DNA of 16,850 bases, from the NCBI GenBank assembly GCA_003552565.1, contig PUNB01000111.1:1-16850 (forward strand), written 5' to 3'. This DNA is from Lentisphaerota bacterium (lineage in GTDB: Bacteria > Verrucomicrobiota > Lentisphaeria > Oligosphaerales > PUNB01). Positions 8,301 through 14,602 of this stretch are shown here, one piece after another. A program made the translations under genes and the position numbers. The first letter of the stretch is position 1, and each line of letters opens with the position of its first letter. The notes beneath the pieces were generated by a model. It worked only from the letters and a program-made list of their open reading frames with translations. It was not told the origin of the DNA and searched no databases.

Positions 8301-8401
8301 TTTTCTTCGTGGGCATTGATTTCTTCGACCAGAGGCCACAGTGACTTCAAAATCCGAGTGTTGCGAGAACCGAATATCTTATGGATTACAGTGTTGAGCA
8401 T
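5366..8401 (-). CDS. secA: Preprotein translocase ATPase SecA
   Basis: SecA drives protein export through SecYEG with ATP. The start MLNTVIHKIFGSRNTR is typical. The nucleotide site shows ATGEGKT at 116-122 and IIDEIDSILIDEARTPLIISG around 221-241. Downstream are VDEFTGRMMPGRRFSEGLHQA, AGMTGTA, NMAGRGTDIKLG and GRCARQGDPGSSRF, where GRCARQ replaces the usual GRSGRQ. The protein has 1,011 residues against about 900 in E. coli. The extra length lies mainly in a charged helical insertion in the substrate-binding region (about 260-400) and a low-complexity Ala/Gly linker (950-972). The C-terminus NDPCPCGSGKKYKQCCG (Cys 997, 999, 1008, 1009) is the zinc tail that binds SecB and lipids. The upstream sequence ctgaaagaa is only a weak ribosome site. 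The gene is complete. Confidence 0.98.
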   Translation of the reverse strand: MLNTVIHKIFGSRNTRILKSLWPLVEEINAHEEKMQALTDEQVRAKTDEFKERLHAGETPDDLMCEAFAVVKNTCRRLWGQTFEVTGHNVTWDMVPFDVQLLGAIALHRGNIAEMATGEGKTLVATMPLYLNALTGRNCQLVTVNDYLARRDAEWMGAIYRFLGLTVGCLQNKQPPAERRQQYACDITYGTNSEFGFDYLRDMGMAMSQEQMVQRDYYYTIIDEIDSILIDEARTPLIISGPSSVSTHRYDKLKPSVSQLFNRQSLLCNRMVQEAKETIDKISQGEESIPEEEERNALIKICQVRMGMPKHKQMMRMLENPAVRRRVEQMEREINSDQNRGLLQQVREELFFAIDERGGEADLTEKGRNFLNPGDPEAFVIPDLAAILSRLDADTSLSEEEKTKQRQEAQESFDRQSETIHNISQLLRAYCLFERDVQYVIQDDKVVIVDEFTGRMMPGRRFSEGLHQALEAKENVKIERETQTLASVTIQNYFRMYEKLAGMTGTAETEANEFKEIYGLDVIVVPTNRPCIRVDYDDRIYKTKREKYNAVAAEIAECHQRGQPCLVGTISVEVSEVISRILRRRNIPHNVINAKYHQKEAEIVNRAGEPGTVTIATNMAGRGTDIKLGKGVVDVGGLHVIGSARHDARRIDRQLRGRCARQGDPGSSRFYVSLEDDLMRLFGSDRVSSVMSKMGLQEGEELSHSMLNKSIEQAQRRVEQQHFAARKRTLEYDDVVNKQREVIYNLRKEILTCEDPREKLFDFVYTRVCEKLELAETDAGEGEHLETQEFMRWLNRTFPIRFREQDLEFEGEYDRDTLAQRVVDRIDQAYKLKEGVEPEDFTRWLEIQIMLNAIDTHYQEHLYAMDALRYGVQLRAYGQRDPLVEYKQEAYAMFGELMDNIKDRIINNMFRSASRLTSLNQSMAKAPRQASHTSLGQFADVQGAQSGRPAAAAAGEGAGGGGAGGGGAGGGTAVKRPPSRPKTVRRDAPKVGRNDPCPCGSGKKYKQCCGR
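5489..5533 (-). repeat. 15-bp tandem repeat (x3) in the secA linker
   Basis: Three perfect copies of gccgccgcccgctcc (plus strand) lie head to tail at 5489-5503, 5504-5518 and 5519-5533. On the minus strand they encode three GAGGG units in the flexible linker before the zinc tail. Because the period is a multiple of three, copy number can change without a frameshift. Confidence 0.9.
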
Positions 8402-8449
8402 TTCTTTCAGTTTCCAGCTTGAAATAAATTAAACCGATATAATTTTCTG

Positions 8450-8478
8450 TTGCCGGACAATGTCGCGGCAGTTATAAA
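8450..8478 (+). promoter_or_regulatory. Possible sigma70-type promoter for the aminomutase gene
   Basis: ttgccg (8450-8455) and tataaa (8473-8478) are 17 bp apart, with four and five matches to the consensus hexamers. Transcription would begin near 8485, upstream of the ATG at 8537. This supports the ATG over the in-frame TTG at 8450, which would fall inside the promoter. The assignment rests on hexamer similarity alone. Confidence 0.4.
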
Positions 8479-8536
8479 CAACCTTGATACCTTACCGCGG
8501 ATTGTCGATTTGACTAATCCGAACAGGGAATATAAA

Positions 8537-9643
8537 ATGGCTCTTTCTCACTATAACTCTGTCCCCATGAAAGAATGGCGGGACTGGCGCTGGCAGTTGC
8601 GCCATAGTCCCGCTTCAATGGCGGACTTGGAAAAAGTCTTGGACATCGAAGATGGAGATTTGGTTTCCACGCGGCCGGCGGCTGAAAAATACCCACCGCT
8701 GGCGACTCCCTATTATCTTTCGCTGATTGACCCCAACGATAAGAATGATCCGATATTGAAACAAATCATGCCGAGCCCGGCGGAGACCGGCAGCCAGTGG
8801 CGGGCACATTCCGATCCGCTGGCCGAGGAAGCATGTTCGCCCGTGCAAGGGCTGGTGCATCGCTACCCGGACCGGGCGCTGCTGGTCTTGACCTCCCGGT
8901 GCGCGGTCCATTGTCGGCATTGCCTGCGCAAGCGAAACTGGCATCGAGAGCTGCCCTGGAACTCCGCGACTCAGGCAGATATTATTGATTACATCCGTCA
9001 CCATCCTGAAATAGAGGAAGTGATAATTTCCGGCGGCGAGCCGCTATTGCTTGGAAACAGTGTTTTACGTAACCTGCTCGATGACCTGGCGGCGATAAAG
9101 CGGCTTGCCGTTGTCAGGGTGGCTTCGCGACTGCCGGCGGTGCTGCCGCAGAGATTCAGTCAAAACTTGTGTGCACTACTGGGGCGTTATTCGGGCCTTT
9201 GGCTGGTGACTCATTTCAACCATCCCCGCGAATTGACCGGTGAAGCACATGAGGCTTGCCGCAAACTTATCAAAAACGGAGTTCCCATGGTTAATCAAAC
9301 TGTGCTTCTGAAGGGCATCAATGATTCAGTGGAGAATCTTCGTGAACTCAATCTCGGACTGTTGCGCATGCGGGTGAAGCCTTATTACCTGTTTCATGGC
9401 GATCCCGTGGCGGGAACCAGGCATTTCCGCACCGGCATCAAGCGCGGTTTGTCATTGATGAAACAGCTGCGGAACACTGTCTCGGGGCTGGCGATACCGT
9501 CTTTCGCGATTGACCTGCCGGAGGGCGGGGGCAAGGTTGAACTGACTTCCGAAGCGGAACTATTACCGGCGGATTATCCATGTTCCGCCTATTGGTTTCG
9601 CGGTCTCGGCGACAAAGATTATTTTTATGCCGATGACGGTTAG
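8537..9643 (+). CDS. KamA-family radical SAM protein, probable lysine 2,3-aminomutase
   Basis: Members move the alpha-amino group of lysine to the beta carbon using a [4Fe-4S] cluster, S-adenosylmethionine and PLP. Counting from the chosen start (368 residues), the cluster motif CAVHCRHC puts cysteines at 122, 126 and 129. GGEPL follows at 166-170. The PLP-binding lysine is K333 in PEGGGK. Asp289 (FHGDP) and Asp326 (AIDLP) match the two acidic residues that hold the lysine side chain in clostridial lysine 2,3-aminomutase. I recall that glutamate mutases have Lys/Asn there and that EpmB differs around this motif. The N-terminal WRDWRWQLRH is typical. The start is the ATG at 8537, with aggga upstream; the frame is open further to a TTG at 8450, which lacks an SD and falls in a likely promoter. 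It is divergent from secA and has no partner gene nearby, so the pathway is unknown. Confidence 0.85.
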   Translation: MALSHYNSVPMKEWRDWRWQLRHSPASMADLEKVLDIEDGDLVSTRPAAEKYPPLATPYYLSLIDPNDKNDPILKQIMPSPAETGSQWRAHSDPLAEEACSPVQGLVHRYPDRALLVLTSRCAVHCRHCLRKRNWHRELPWNSATQADIIDYIRHHPEIEEVIISGGEPLLLGNSVLRNLLDDLAAIKRLAVVRVASRLPAVLPQRFSQNLCALLGRYSGLWLVTHFNHPRELTGEAHEACRKLIKNGVPMVNQTVLLKGINDSVENLRELNLGLLRMRVKPYYLFHGDPVAGTRHFRTGIKRGLSLMKQLRNTVSGLAIPSFAIDLPEGGGKVELTSEAELLPADYPCSAYWFRGLGDKDYFYADDG

Positions 9644-9929
9644 TGTGTTGCCCCCTAAATCGTTCCGCATGGGGTCTTAGCAAGAGGTTATGCGAAAAGG
9701 TATATTGCGTATTCCTGGGTTCAACCTTGTCCCGAACCTTGTCACGAACCTGAATCCATTTCGAGTTTGGTTCGGGATCCGCCTGAGGCGGATTAACCAG
9801 GCCATCCCATGGGACGACTGTGAACCACGGATTAGCACGGATAGGGTTACGGTTCTTCGACAGCCGCTGTTTCCATCCGGGGTATCCGGGGGCAAAAGCG
9901 CCCGGCGGTCGGGCTTGTATAAAGCACAA
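9644..9929. repeat. Repeat-bearing region between convergent genes
   Basis: No gene is seen between the aminomutase and uvrB, which converge here. Bases about 9663-9698 hold ttccgcatggggtct and agaggttatgcgaaaagg, which resemble the outer ends of the element at 11947-12145. Next, about 9719-9775, is an aaccttgtcccgaacc/ggttcggga hairpin insert, then a 17-base palindrome at 9777-9793, and a short 'accacggattagcacggat' stretch near 9823. The region from 9875 to about 9926 (cggggtatccggggg, gcgcccggcgg, gggcttgtat) is a distant copy of the GC-rich module at 106-155. These hairpins may serve as shared transcription end points. Confidence 0.6.
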
Positions 9930-11927
9930 TTAACTTTCGCCCCCGGATGATTCAGTCTGACTCTTTTTGAGGCCGGCGATCTGATCCCGCAGCATGGCAG
10001 CCCGCTCAAATTCAAGCGCCTCTGCCGCCTGCGCCATTTCCGACTCCAGCTGGCTGATAACTTCGTGCACATCATAATCTCCGCCTTCTTCCTGGATTGC
10101 CTGGACTGCGCTCTCTTCAGTTTTGTCGTAGAGCCGTAAACTTCCTTGAATGGCTCTCTTGATGGATCTCGGGGTGATCTGATGGCGGCGGTTGAACTCT
10201 TCCTGTTTCTCGCGGCGCTGGGCGGTGGTGTCAAGCATTCTCTGCATGCTGTCAGTGATCTTGTCAGCGTAGAGAATAACCCTGCCGCTTTCATGCCTGG
10301 CGGCTCTTCCGGCGGTTTGAATCAGTGAGGTTTCGGAACGCAGAAAACCCTCCTTGTCGGCATCCAGAATAGCCACCAGCGAAACCTCGGGCAGATCCAG
10401 TCCCTCACGCAGCAGGTTAATGCCGATGAGGCAGTCGAAATCACCGCGCCGAAGGCTGCGCAGCAAGTCAACTCGCTCCAGGGCATCGATTTCCGAATGC
10501 AGGTATCGCACCCGCAGGTCGAGCCGGCGCAGATAGTCAGCCAGCTCTTCGGCGGTTTTCTTGGTGAGTGTGGTCACTAAAACTCGTTCTTCGCTTTCGG
10601 CGTGTTGACGGATTTCTTCAATGACATCGTCCACTTGATACTTCAGAGGGCGGACTTCCACTTCTGGGTCAAGCAGGCCGGTCGGCCTTACTACCTGTTC
10701 TATCGGGGTAGTGCGACCAAGTTCTTTGGCTCCCGGAGTGGCGGAAATGTAAATAGTTTGATCGGTGACGGTTTCGAATTCCTCCGAGGTAAGCGGCCGG
10801 TTGTCGAGGGCGGAGGGCAGTCGGAATCCATGCTCGACCAGGGTTTCCTTGCGGTTTCTGTCGGCCCGGTACATGGCGCCGATCTGGGGCAGGGTGACGT
10901 GCGACTCATCAATAACGGTAATAAAGTCATCAGGAAAAAAGTCAATCAGAGTGTATGGACGTGATCCGGGTTCGCGGGCGGCCAGATGACGGGAATAGTT
11001 TTCTATTCCGGAGCAATATCCCAGTTCGCGCATCATTTCCATGTCATAGCATGTGCGCTGATGAAGCCGCTGGGCTTCCAGCAGGCGTCCTTTTTTCTCG
11101 AACCACGCCACTCGTTCTTCCAGCTCCCGCTGGATGGCTTCCAGCGCCTGTTCAATTCTGGAGTAGGGCATGACGAAATGCTTGGCGGGAAAAATACTGG
11201 CGGTGGTCAGTTCCGCCAGCTGATGATCGGTCAGAGGATCACGGCGGGTGATCGATTCCACTTCGTCCCCCCAGAATTCGATACGCAGCAGATCTTCACG
11301 GTAGGAGGGGTATATTTCAATGGCGTCTCCTGCGGCCCGGAAACATCCTCGCTCAGGCGCCACATCATTGCGTTCGTACTGCATGTCGACAAGCGCCCGC
11401 AGCAGCTGATCGCGCTCCTTTTCTTCTCCAGTACTAACTCGCAGCTGCATGGCGTTGACATCTTCAGGAGAGCCCAGGCCGTAGATGCAGGAAACACTGG
11501 TGACCACGATCACGTCGCGCCTTTCCAGTAAAGAGCTGGTGGCGGATAAGCGCAGTCGTTCAATTTCGTCGTTTATCGATGCATCCTTGGCTATGTAGGT
11601 ATCGGTTTGCGGCAGGTATGCTTCAGGCTGATAGTAATCGTAGTAACTGACAAAATACTCGACTGCATTGTCCGGGAAGAAGCTTTTCAGTTCGCTATAC
11701 AGCTGGGCCGCCAGGGTTTTGTTGTGTGAGATCACTAAAGCCGGACGCTGAACCTTCTCGATCAGATTGGCCAAGGTGAAAGTTTTACCTGAGCCGGTCA
11801 CTCCGAGGAGAGTTTGACAACGTTGGCCTTGCCGCAGGCCGGCGCGCAGTGCTTCAATCGCCTGGGGCTGGTCACCGGCAGGGGAGAAATCAGCATGCAC
11901 AGCGAAAGAATGGAAGGCAGGGAGCAT
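9930..11927 (-). CDS. uvrB: UvrABC system protein B (excinuclease helicase subunit)
   Basis: UvrB is loaded by UvrA at damaged DNA, checks the lesion and recruits UvrC for incision in nucleotide excision repair. The 665-residue product has the usual length. Visible elements are the N-terminal SPAGDQPQAI, Walker A GVTGSGKT (42-49), the damage-probing beta-hairpin region YYDYYQPEAYLP (95-106), the Walker B/DESH motif in VIDESHVTLPQIGAMY, the helicase motifs GINLLREGLDLPEVSLVAILD and QTAGRAAR, and a C-terminal UVR coiled coil (LESEMAQAAEALEFERAAMLRDQI) that contacts UvrC. The ATG at 11925-11927 is the only plausible start, but no SD sequence precedes it (the transcript reads cccacaccttt before ATG), which is unusual among genes in this window. 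The inverted-repeat element lies directly upstream. Confidence 0.98.
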   Translation of the reverse strand: MLPAFHSFAVHADFSPAGDQPQAIEALRAGLRQGQRCQTLLGVTGSGKTFTLANLIEKVQRPALVISHNKTLAAQLYSELKSFFPDNAVEYFVSYYDYYQPEAYLPQTDTYIAKDASINDEIERLRLSATSSLLERRDVIVVTSVSCIYGLGSPEDVNAMQLRVSTGEEKERDQLLRALVDMQYERNDVAPERGCFRAAGDAIEIYPSYREDLLRIEFWGDEVESITRRDPLTDHQLAELTTASIFPAKHFVMPYSRIEQALEAIQRELEERVAWFEKKGRLLEAQRLHQRTCYDMEMMRELGYCSGIENYSRHLAAREPGSRPYTLIDFFPDDFITVIDESHVTLPQIGAMYRADRNRKETLVEHGFRLPSALDNRPLTSEEFETVTDQTIYISATPGAKELGRTTPIEQVVRPTGLLDPEVEVRPLKYQVDDVIEEIRQHAESEERVLVTTLTKKTAEELADYLRRLDLRVRYLHSEIDALERVDLLRSLRRGDFDCLIGINLLREGLDLPEVSLVAILDADKEGFLRSETSLIQTAGRAARHESGRVILYADKITDSMQRMLDTTAQRREKQEEFNRRHQITPRSIKRAIQGSLRLYDKTEESAVQAIQEEGGDYDVHEVISQLESEMAQAAEALEFERAAMLRDQIAGLKKSQTESSGGES

Positions 11928-11946
11928 AAAGGTGTGGGTAGAGATG

Positions 11947-12145
11947 GTTAACTAGAGGCTATCCGAAAAGGGTTTTGTGGTCTATACACGCACGAATAAT
12001 AAAACCTAGTCTCGCAGCTTGTCTCGCACTTAGTCTAAAAACTGAGGAATCGAAAGAAAACCAGACAAGGTGCGAGACAAGGTGCGAGACTAGGTGAGCA
12101 CAAAATTAGGCCCCAACCCCTTTCCGGATGGGGTCTAACTAACCA
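11947..12145. repeat. Nested inverted-repeat element (MITE-like) between uvrB and the PAS-like gene
   Basis: The outer ends pair: ggttaactagaggctatccg and on to about 11973 matches the reverse complement of the right end (about 12119-12145, ggttagttagaccccatccg and on) at 21 of 27 positions. Inside, 12005-12036 (cctagtctcgcagcttgtct and on) and 12063-12094 pair at 29 of 32 positions around a 26-base loop. The inner arms are built of repeated gtgcgagacaag units related to the hairpin inserts near 344 and 3821. The right end includes the stop codon of the neighbouring gene. No open frame or transposase is present, so this is a non-autonomous repeat or a strong structured terminator. Confidence 0.75.
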
Positions 12146-12695
12146 GCTGCTGGCTGATTTTTTCGCCACAGGATTCACAGATGCCGTGCGAGAGTTTCGG
12201 CAGGACTCGCTGTTTCATAAGCCCCAGTTTCTGGACGGCTTCTTCAATGGGCAGCCAGCGGTCGTCGTGTTTGATACTTTTACACCAGCCGCAGATTCTC
12301 AGAATCCGGTCATCGCGTTCAATGCCGCTATCCAGAACAGTTAAAGGCTGGCGAGGTTCTTCCCGTTCTATAATGCTCTGGAAAAGCACATGCGCATCAG
12401 CTTCCGGCTGAATGCGCATGCGCATATAGCGTCGCTTATCGGGAGAATCGCAACGGAAAGGGAAGTCCAAAGTCACGCCTTTCTTTCTTACTTTTTCGAC
12501 CAGTGACTTATATAAACTTATCGTCTCCGCGTCGGAAATAAAATCCCATATCGGTCGATTTAGAATTTTATTTCGCAAGGAGGAATCGCCTTTGTTTCCC
12601 AAGGCGAAATCATCCCAGTTTTCACTTGCATGGGTTATCAGATCCTGGTGGTCAATACCGTAAGTGAAAACGTTTCTGTGAACGGAATTGGTCAT
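12135..12695 (-). CDS. PAS-like sensory protein with C-terminal Cys4 motif
   Basis: The 186-residue product begins with about 110 residues resembling a PAS sensor fold (NVFTYGIDHQDLITHASENW, PIWDFISDAETISLYKSLVEKV, and the strand pair GVTLDFPFRCDSPDKRRYMRMRI). The C-terminal 55 residues carry ICGWCKSIKHDDRWLPIEEAV and SHGICESCGEKI, with cysteines at 135, 138, 173 and 176. The same CxxC...SHGICxxC pattern is common after PAS domains in bacterial signalling proteins and may bind zinc. No kinase, DNA-binding or GGDEF output domain is present, so it would be a stand-alone sensor or adaptor. I prefer the ATG at 12693-12695 with aaggga just upstream to the adjacent TTG. It lies 41 bp behind the low-complexity gene with a hairpin between them. 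The stop codon is inside a repeat end. Confidence 0.75.
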   Translation of the reverse strand: MTNSVHRNVFTYGIDHQDLITHASENWDDFALGNKGDSSLRNKILNRPIWDFISDAETISLYKSLVEKVRKKGVTLDFPFRCDSPDKRRYMRMRIQPEADAHVLFQSIIEREEPRQPLTVLDSGIERDDRILRICGWCKSIKHDDRWLPIEEAVQKLGLMKQRVLPKLSHGICESCGEKISQQLVS

Positions 12696-12710
12696 CAAAT
12701 CCCTTGTTTA

Positions 12711-12738
12711 AACCTGATTCCCGAAACGGATTCAGGTT
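12711..12738 (-). terminator. Stem-loop at the end of the low-complexity gene
   Basis: aacctgattc (12711-12720) and gattcaggtt (12729-12738) pair at nine of ten positions around an eight-base loop, and the stem overlaps the stop codon at 12737-12739. It has no T-run, so it may weaken or process the transcript rather than end it. The arm sequence cctgattc also occurs in the loops of the hairpin inserts elsewhere. Confidence 0.4.
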
Positions 12739-13633
12739 AAATATAAAGATCCATGTAATACAGCAGCAGGAACGTGAAGGCGGTGGCGGCACCAAGGAAG
12801 GACACTACGTTGGCTACCACGCCCAGTGGACTGGGAACCGCGCTTTGAGCAGGCGCTTGAACGGCTCTCCGGGAAGTTCCAGCAGCTGAAGGGGCTGCGC
12901 TCTCGGGGGCGGTTCCTTCGGTTTTGACCGTTTCCTGACTTTTCTCGCCGCCGCCGACTTTCATCGTTTTTCCACCGCCGCCGCCTTTGATTTTCAAGGT
13001 GCGTTTGGCACCGCCGCCGCCCGCGGCTGTTTGAGATGTTTCCGCGGCGGCGGTCGCGGCGGTTTGTTCTTCACCGCCTTGGGCAGGAGCGGTTTCCGGT
13101 TTGGCGGTTTGGCCCGCTGGCGAGGGCTGACCTTGTGCACCGCTTTGAGGCTGCTGCTGTTGCTGCTGCTGGCCTTTGGCACCGCCGCCCGGCTGCCGCA
13201 GGCGAATGGTTCCCTGGGATTTGAGCCGGTCTTCCATTTCTTTTTTCTTCTGCTGGACAACTTTCAACTGGGAAGTTTGATCCTGCTTGGCTCCCTGTTG
13301 TTGTTGTCCTTCGGTTTCTCCGGATTGCGGGGAAGCACTCTGCGCCTGCCCCTCCTGCTGAGCGGCCTGCTGGCCCCCGCTTGAGGCTTGCTCGCCGGTG
13401 TCTTTTGAAAAAGCTTCCATGCCGACGGTATGGGTCTGGTTTTCAGCGGAAGAGTCGGACTGCTTGTCCCAGTCCGGCTGGCGTTTCTGCTCGTCGCCGC
13501 CTTGCTGCACAGCTTCCATGCCGACGGTATGGGTCTTATTGCCGGAACCGGCATTCTGCTGTCCGCCGGCTGAAGGCTGTGGCTGGGAATTATTCTGCTG
13601 TTGATCTTGCTTTTGGTTTTTTTCGTTAGCCAT
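12737..13633 (-). CDS. Low-complexity Gln/Gly/Ala-rich protein with C-terminal membrane anchor
   Basis: I do not recognise a known domain. The 298-residue product is hydrophilic and probably disordered for its first 265 residues, rich in Gln, Gly, Ala, Ser and Thr. It ends in one hydrophobic segment (about 271-293, GVVANVVSFLGAATAFTFLL) with only a few residues after it, as in tail-anchored proteins. Two identical THTVGMEA motifs lie at 34-41 and 67-74. Three short Thr-hydrophobic-basic motifs follow: TIRLR (142-146), TLKIK (212-216) and TMKV (223-226). A short charged helix (KKKEMEDRLKSQ) precedes the first of these. Such spaced threonine motifs could be phosphorylation sites or docking peptides; this is inference. 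Translation starts at an ATG with a strong aaggag seven bases upstream. It follows nadC by 105 bp and probably has its own promoter. Confidence 0.8.
   Translation of the reverse strand: MANEKNQKQDQQQNNSQPQPSAGGQQNAGSGNKTHTVGMEAVQQGGDEQKRQPDWDKQSDSSAENQTHTVGMEAFSKDTGEQASSGGQQAAQQEGQAQSASPQSGETEGQQQQGAKQDQTSQLKVVQQKKKEMEDRLKSQGTIRLRQPGGGAKGQQQQQQQPQSGAQGQPSPAGQTAKPETAPAQGGEEQTAATAAAETSQTAAGGGGAKRTLKIKGGGGGKTMKVGGGEKSQETVKTEGTAPESAAPSAAGTSRRAVQAPAQSAVPSPLGVVANVVSFLGAATAFTFLLLYYMDLYI
13412..13536 (-). repeat. 26-bp direct repeat coding the THTVGMEA motif
   Basis: Bases 13412-13437 and 13511-13536 are identical over 26 positions (agcttccatgccgacggtat and the next six bases). On the minus strand they encode the repeated THTVGMEA motif, while the sequence between them has diverged. 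The lack of synonymous change suggests a recent duplication or conversion, or constraint on the motif. Confidence 0.85.
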
Positions 13634-13684
13634 TTTTCAACTCCTTAAAAACTGCTGAGAATTGTCTATAAAAGAACATAATGT

Positions 13685-13713
13685 AATCTATATCCGCTTT
13701 GGGATATTTGCAA
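13685..13713 (-). promoter_or_regulatory. Possible promoter for the low-complexity gene
   Basis: Read on the minus strand, ttgcaa (13708-13713) and tagatt (13685-13690) are separated by 17 bp, each with four matches to the sigma70 hexamers. The site lies in the 105-bp gap after nadC and about 50 bp before the ATG with its strong SD. The match is modest. Confidence 0.3.
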
Positions 13714-13738
13714 ATCGAAATAAAAGGAAAAATTTCGG

Positions 13739-14602
13739 TCAATCAAGCGTGTTGATGTCCAAAGCCAGGTCAGTTGCCTTGACTGAATGCGTCAGAGCGC
13801 CGACAGAAATGAAATCCACTCCTATTGCCGCCAGTCGATGCACCCTTTCAAGAGTGATGTTGCCGCTGGCTTCGAGTGGAATTCGGCCCTCGCTCATTTC
13901 AACCGCCTCGGCGATTTCTTCGTCACTCATATTGTCCAGCAGTATATAATCAGCTTTGGCCTGAATCGCCTGTTCCACCTCTGCAAGTGTGTCAGCTTCA
14001 ACTTCTATCTGTAATTCCGGATAAGCCCGCCGGCAGGCCTGCACCGACCGCAGTATGGCATCCGGTCCTTCCAGTGCTGAAAGATAGCGATGGTTGTCTT
14101 TTATCATGATTCGATCAAAAAGCCCGAAGCGATGATTGTCCGCGCCGCCGGCTGCGACAGCGTACTTTTCCAAACGGCGCAGACCGGGGGTGGTCTTTCT
14201 GGTATCCAGAATGCGAGTGCGCAGGTTGTCACCAAGAGCCTGGACATAACTTCTGGCACAAGTGGCGATACCACTCATTCGCTGAAGAAAGTTCAATGCC
14301 GTTCTTTCGCCGCTGAGAATGGCTCGAGCCGGTCCCTGAATTCCGGCCAGAACCTGATGCGGCGAGCACAGGTCACCGTCCTTCACTTCGGGTTTGAACC
14401 GGCACTCCGAGGATAGCTGCTGAAACACCGCCTGGGCCACTGGCAAGCCGGCGCATACACATTTTTCCCGGGTGATTAAAAAAGCCGTGATTACCGTTTC
14501 TTCCGGAACGATCGCCAGAGTGGTGGCATCGCCACCGCCCAAATCCTCAGCCAGAGCATTGTTTATCAGCGGAAGGTAGTCCTCCGGTTTCAGGGAGCGC
14601 AT
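13739..14602 (-). CDS. nadC: Nicotinate-nucleotide diphosphorylase (carboxylating), quinolinate phosphoribosyltransferase
   Basis: NadC converts quinolinate and phosphoribosyl pyrophosphate to nicotinate mononucleotide in de novo NAD synthesis, releasing carbon dioxide. The 287 residues match the family's usual length. Landmarks are the N-terminal AEDLGGGDATT, ERTALNFLQRMSGIAT (about 99-114), DTRKTTPGLR (133-142), GGADNHRFGLFD (152-163), MIKDNH (166-171), LLDNMS (221-226), EASGNI (244-249) and SVGALTHS (266-273); these supply the substrate- and phosphate-binding residues of the alpha/beta barrel. All the expected basic and acidic residues appear present. The ATG at 14600-14602 fits the family start; only a weak aaggt lies upstream. 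No nadA or nadB is in the window. The gene stands apart from gcvPB behind a 409-bp gap. Confidence 0.97.
   Translation of the reverse strand: MRSLKPEDYLPLINNALAEDLGGGDATTLAIVPEETVITAFLITREKCVCAGLPVAQAVFQQLSSECRFKPEVKDGDLCSPHQVLAGIQGPARAILSGERTALNFLQRMSGIATCARSYVQALGDNLRTRILDTRKTTPGLRRLEKYAVAAGGADNHRFGLFDRIMIKDNHRYLSALEGPDAILRSVQACRRAYPELQIEVEADTLAEVEQAIQAKADYILLDNMSDEEIAEAVEMSEGRIPLEASGNITLERVHRLAAIGVDFISVGALTHSVKATDLALDINTLD

Noticed and set aside
8450..8536. TTG start extending the aminomutase by 29 residues
   Set aside because: No SD precedes it, the added residues do not fit the family, and it overlaps a plausible promoter; the ATG at 8537 is preferred.
13715..13736. cgaaat/atttcg hairpin after nadC as a terminator
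   Set aside because: Only six AT-rich base pairs and no T-run; too weak to call.
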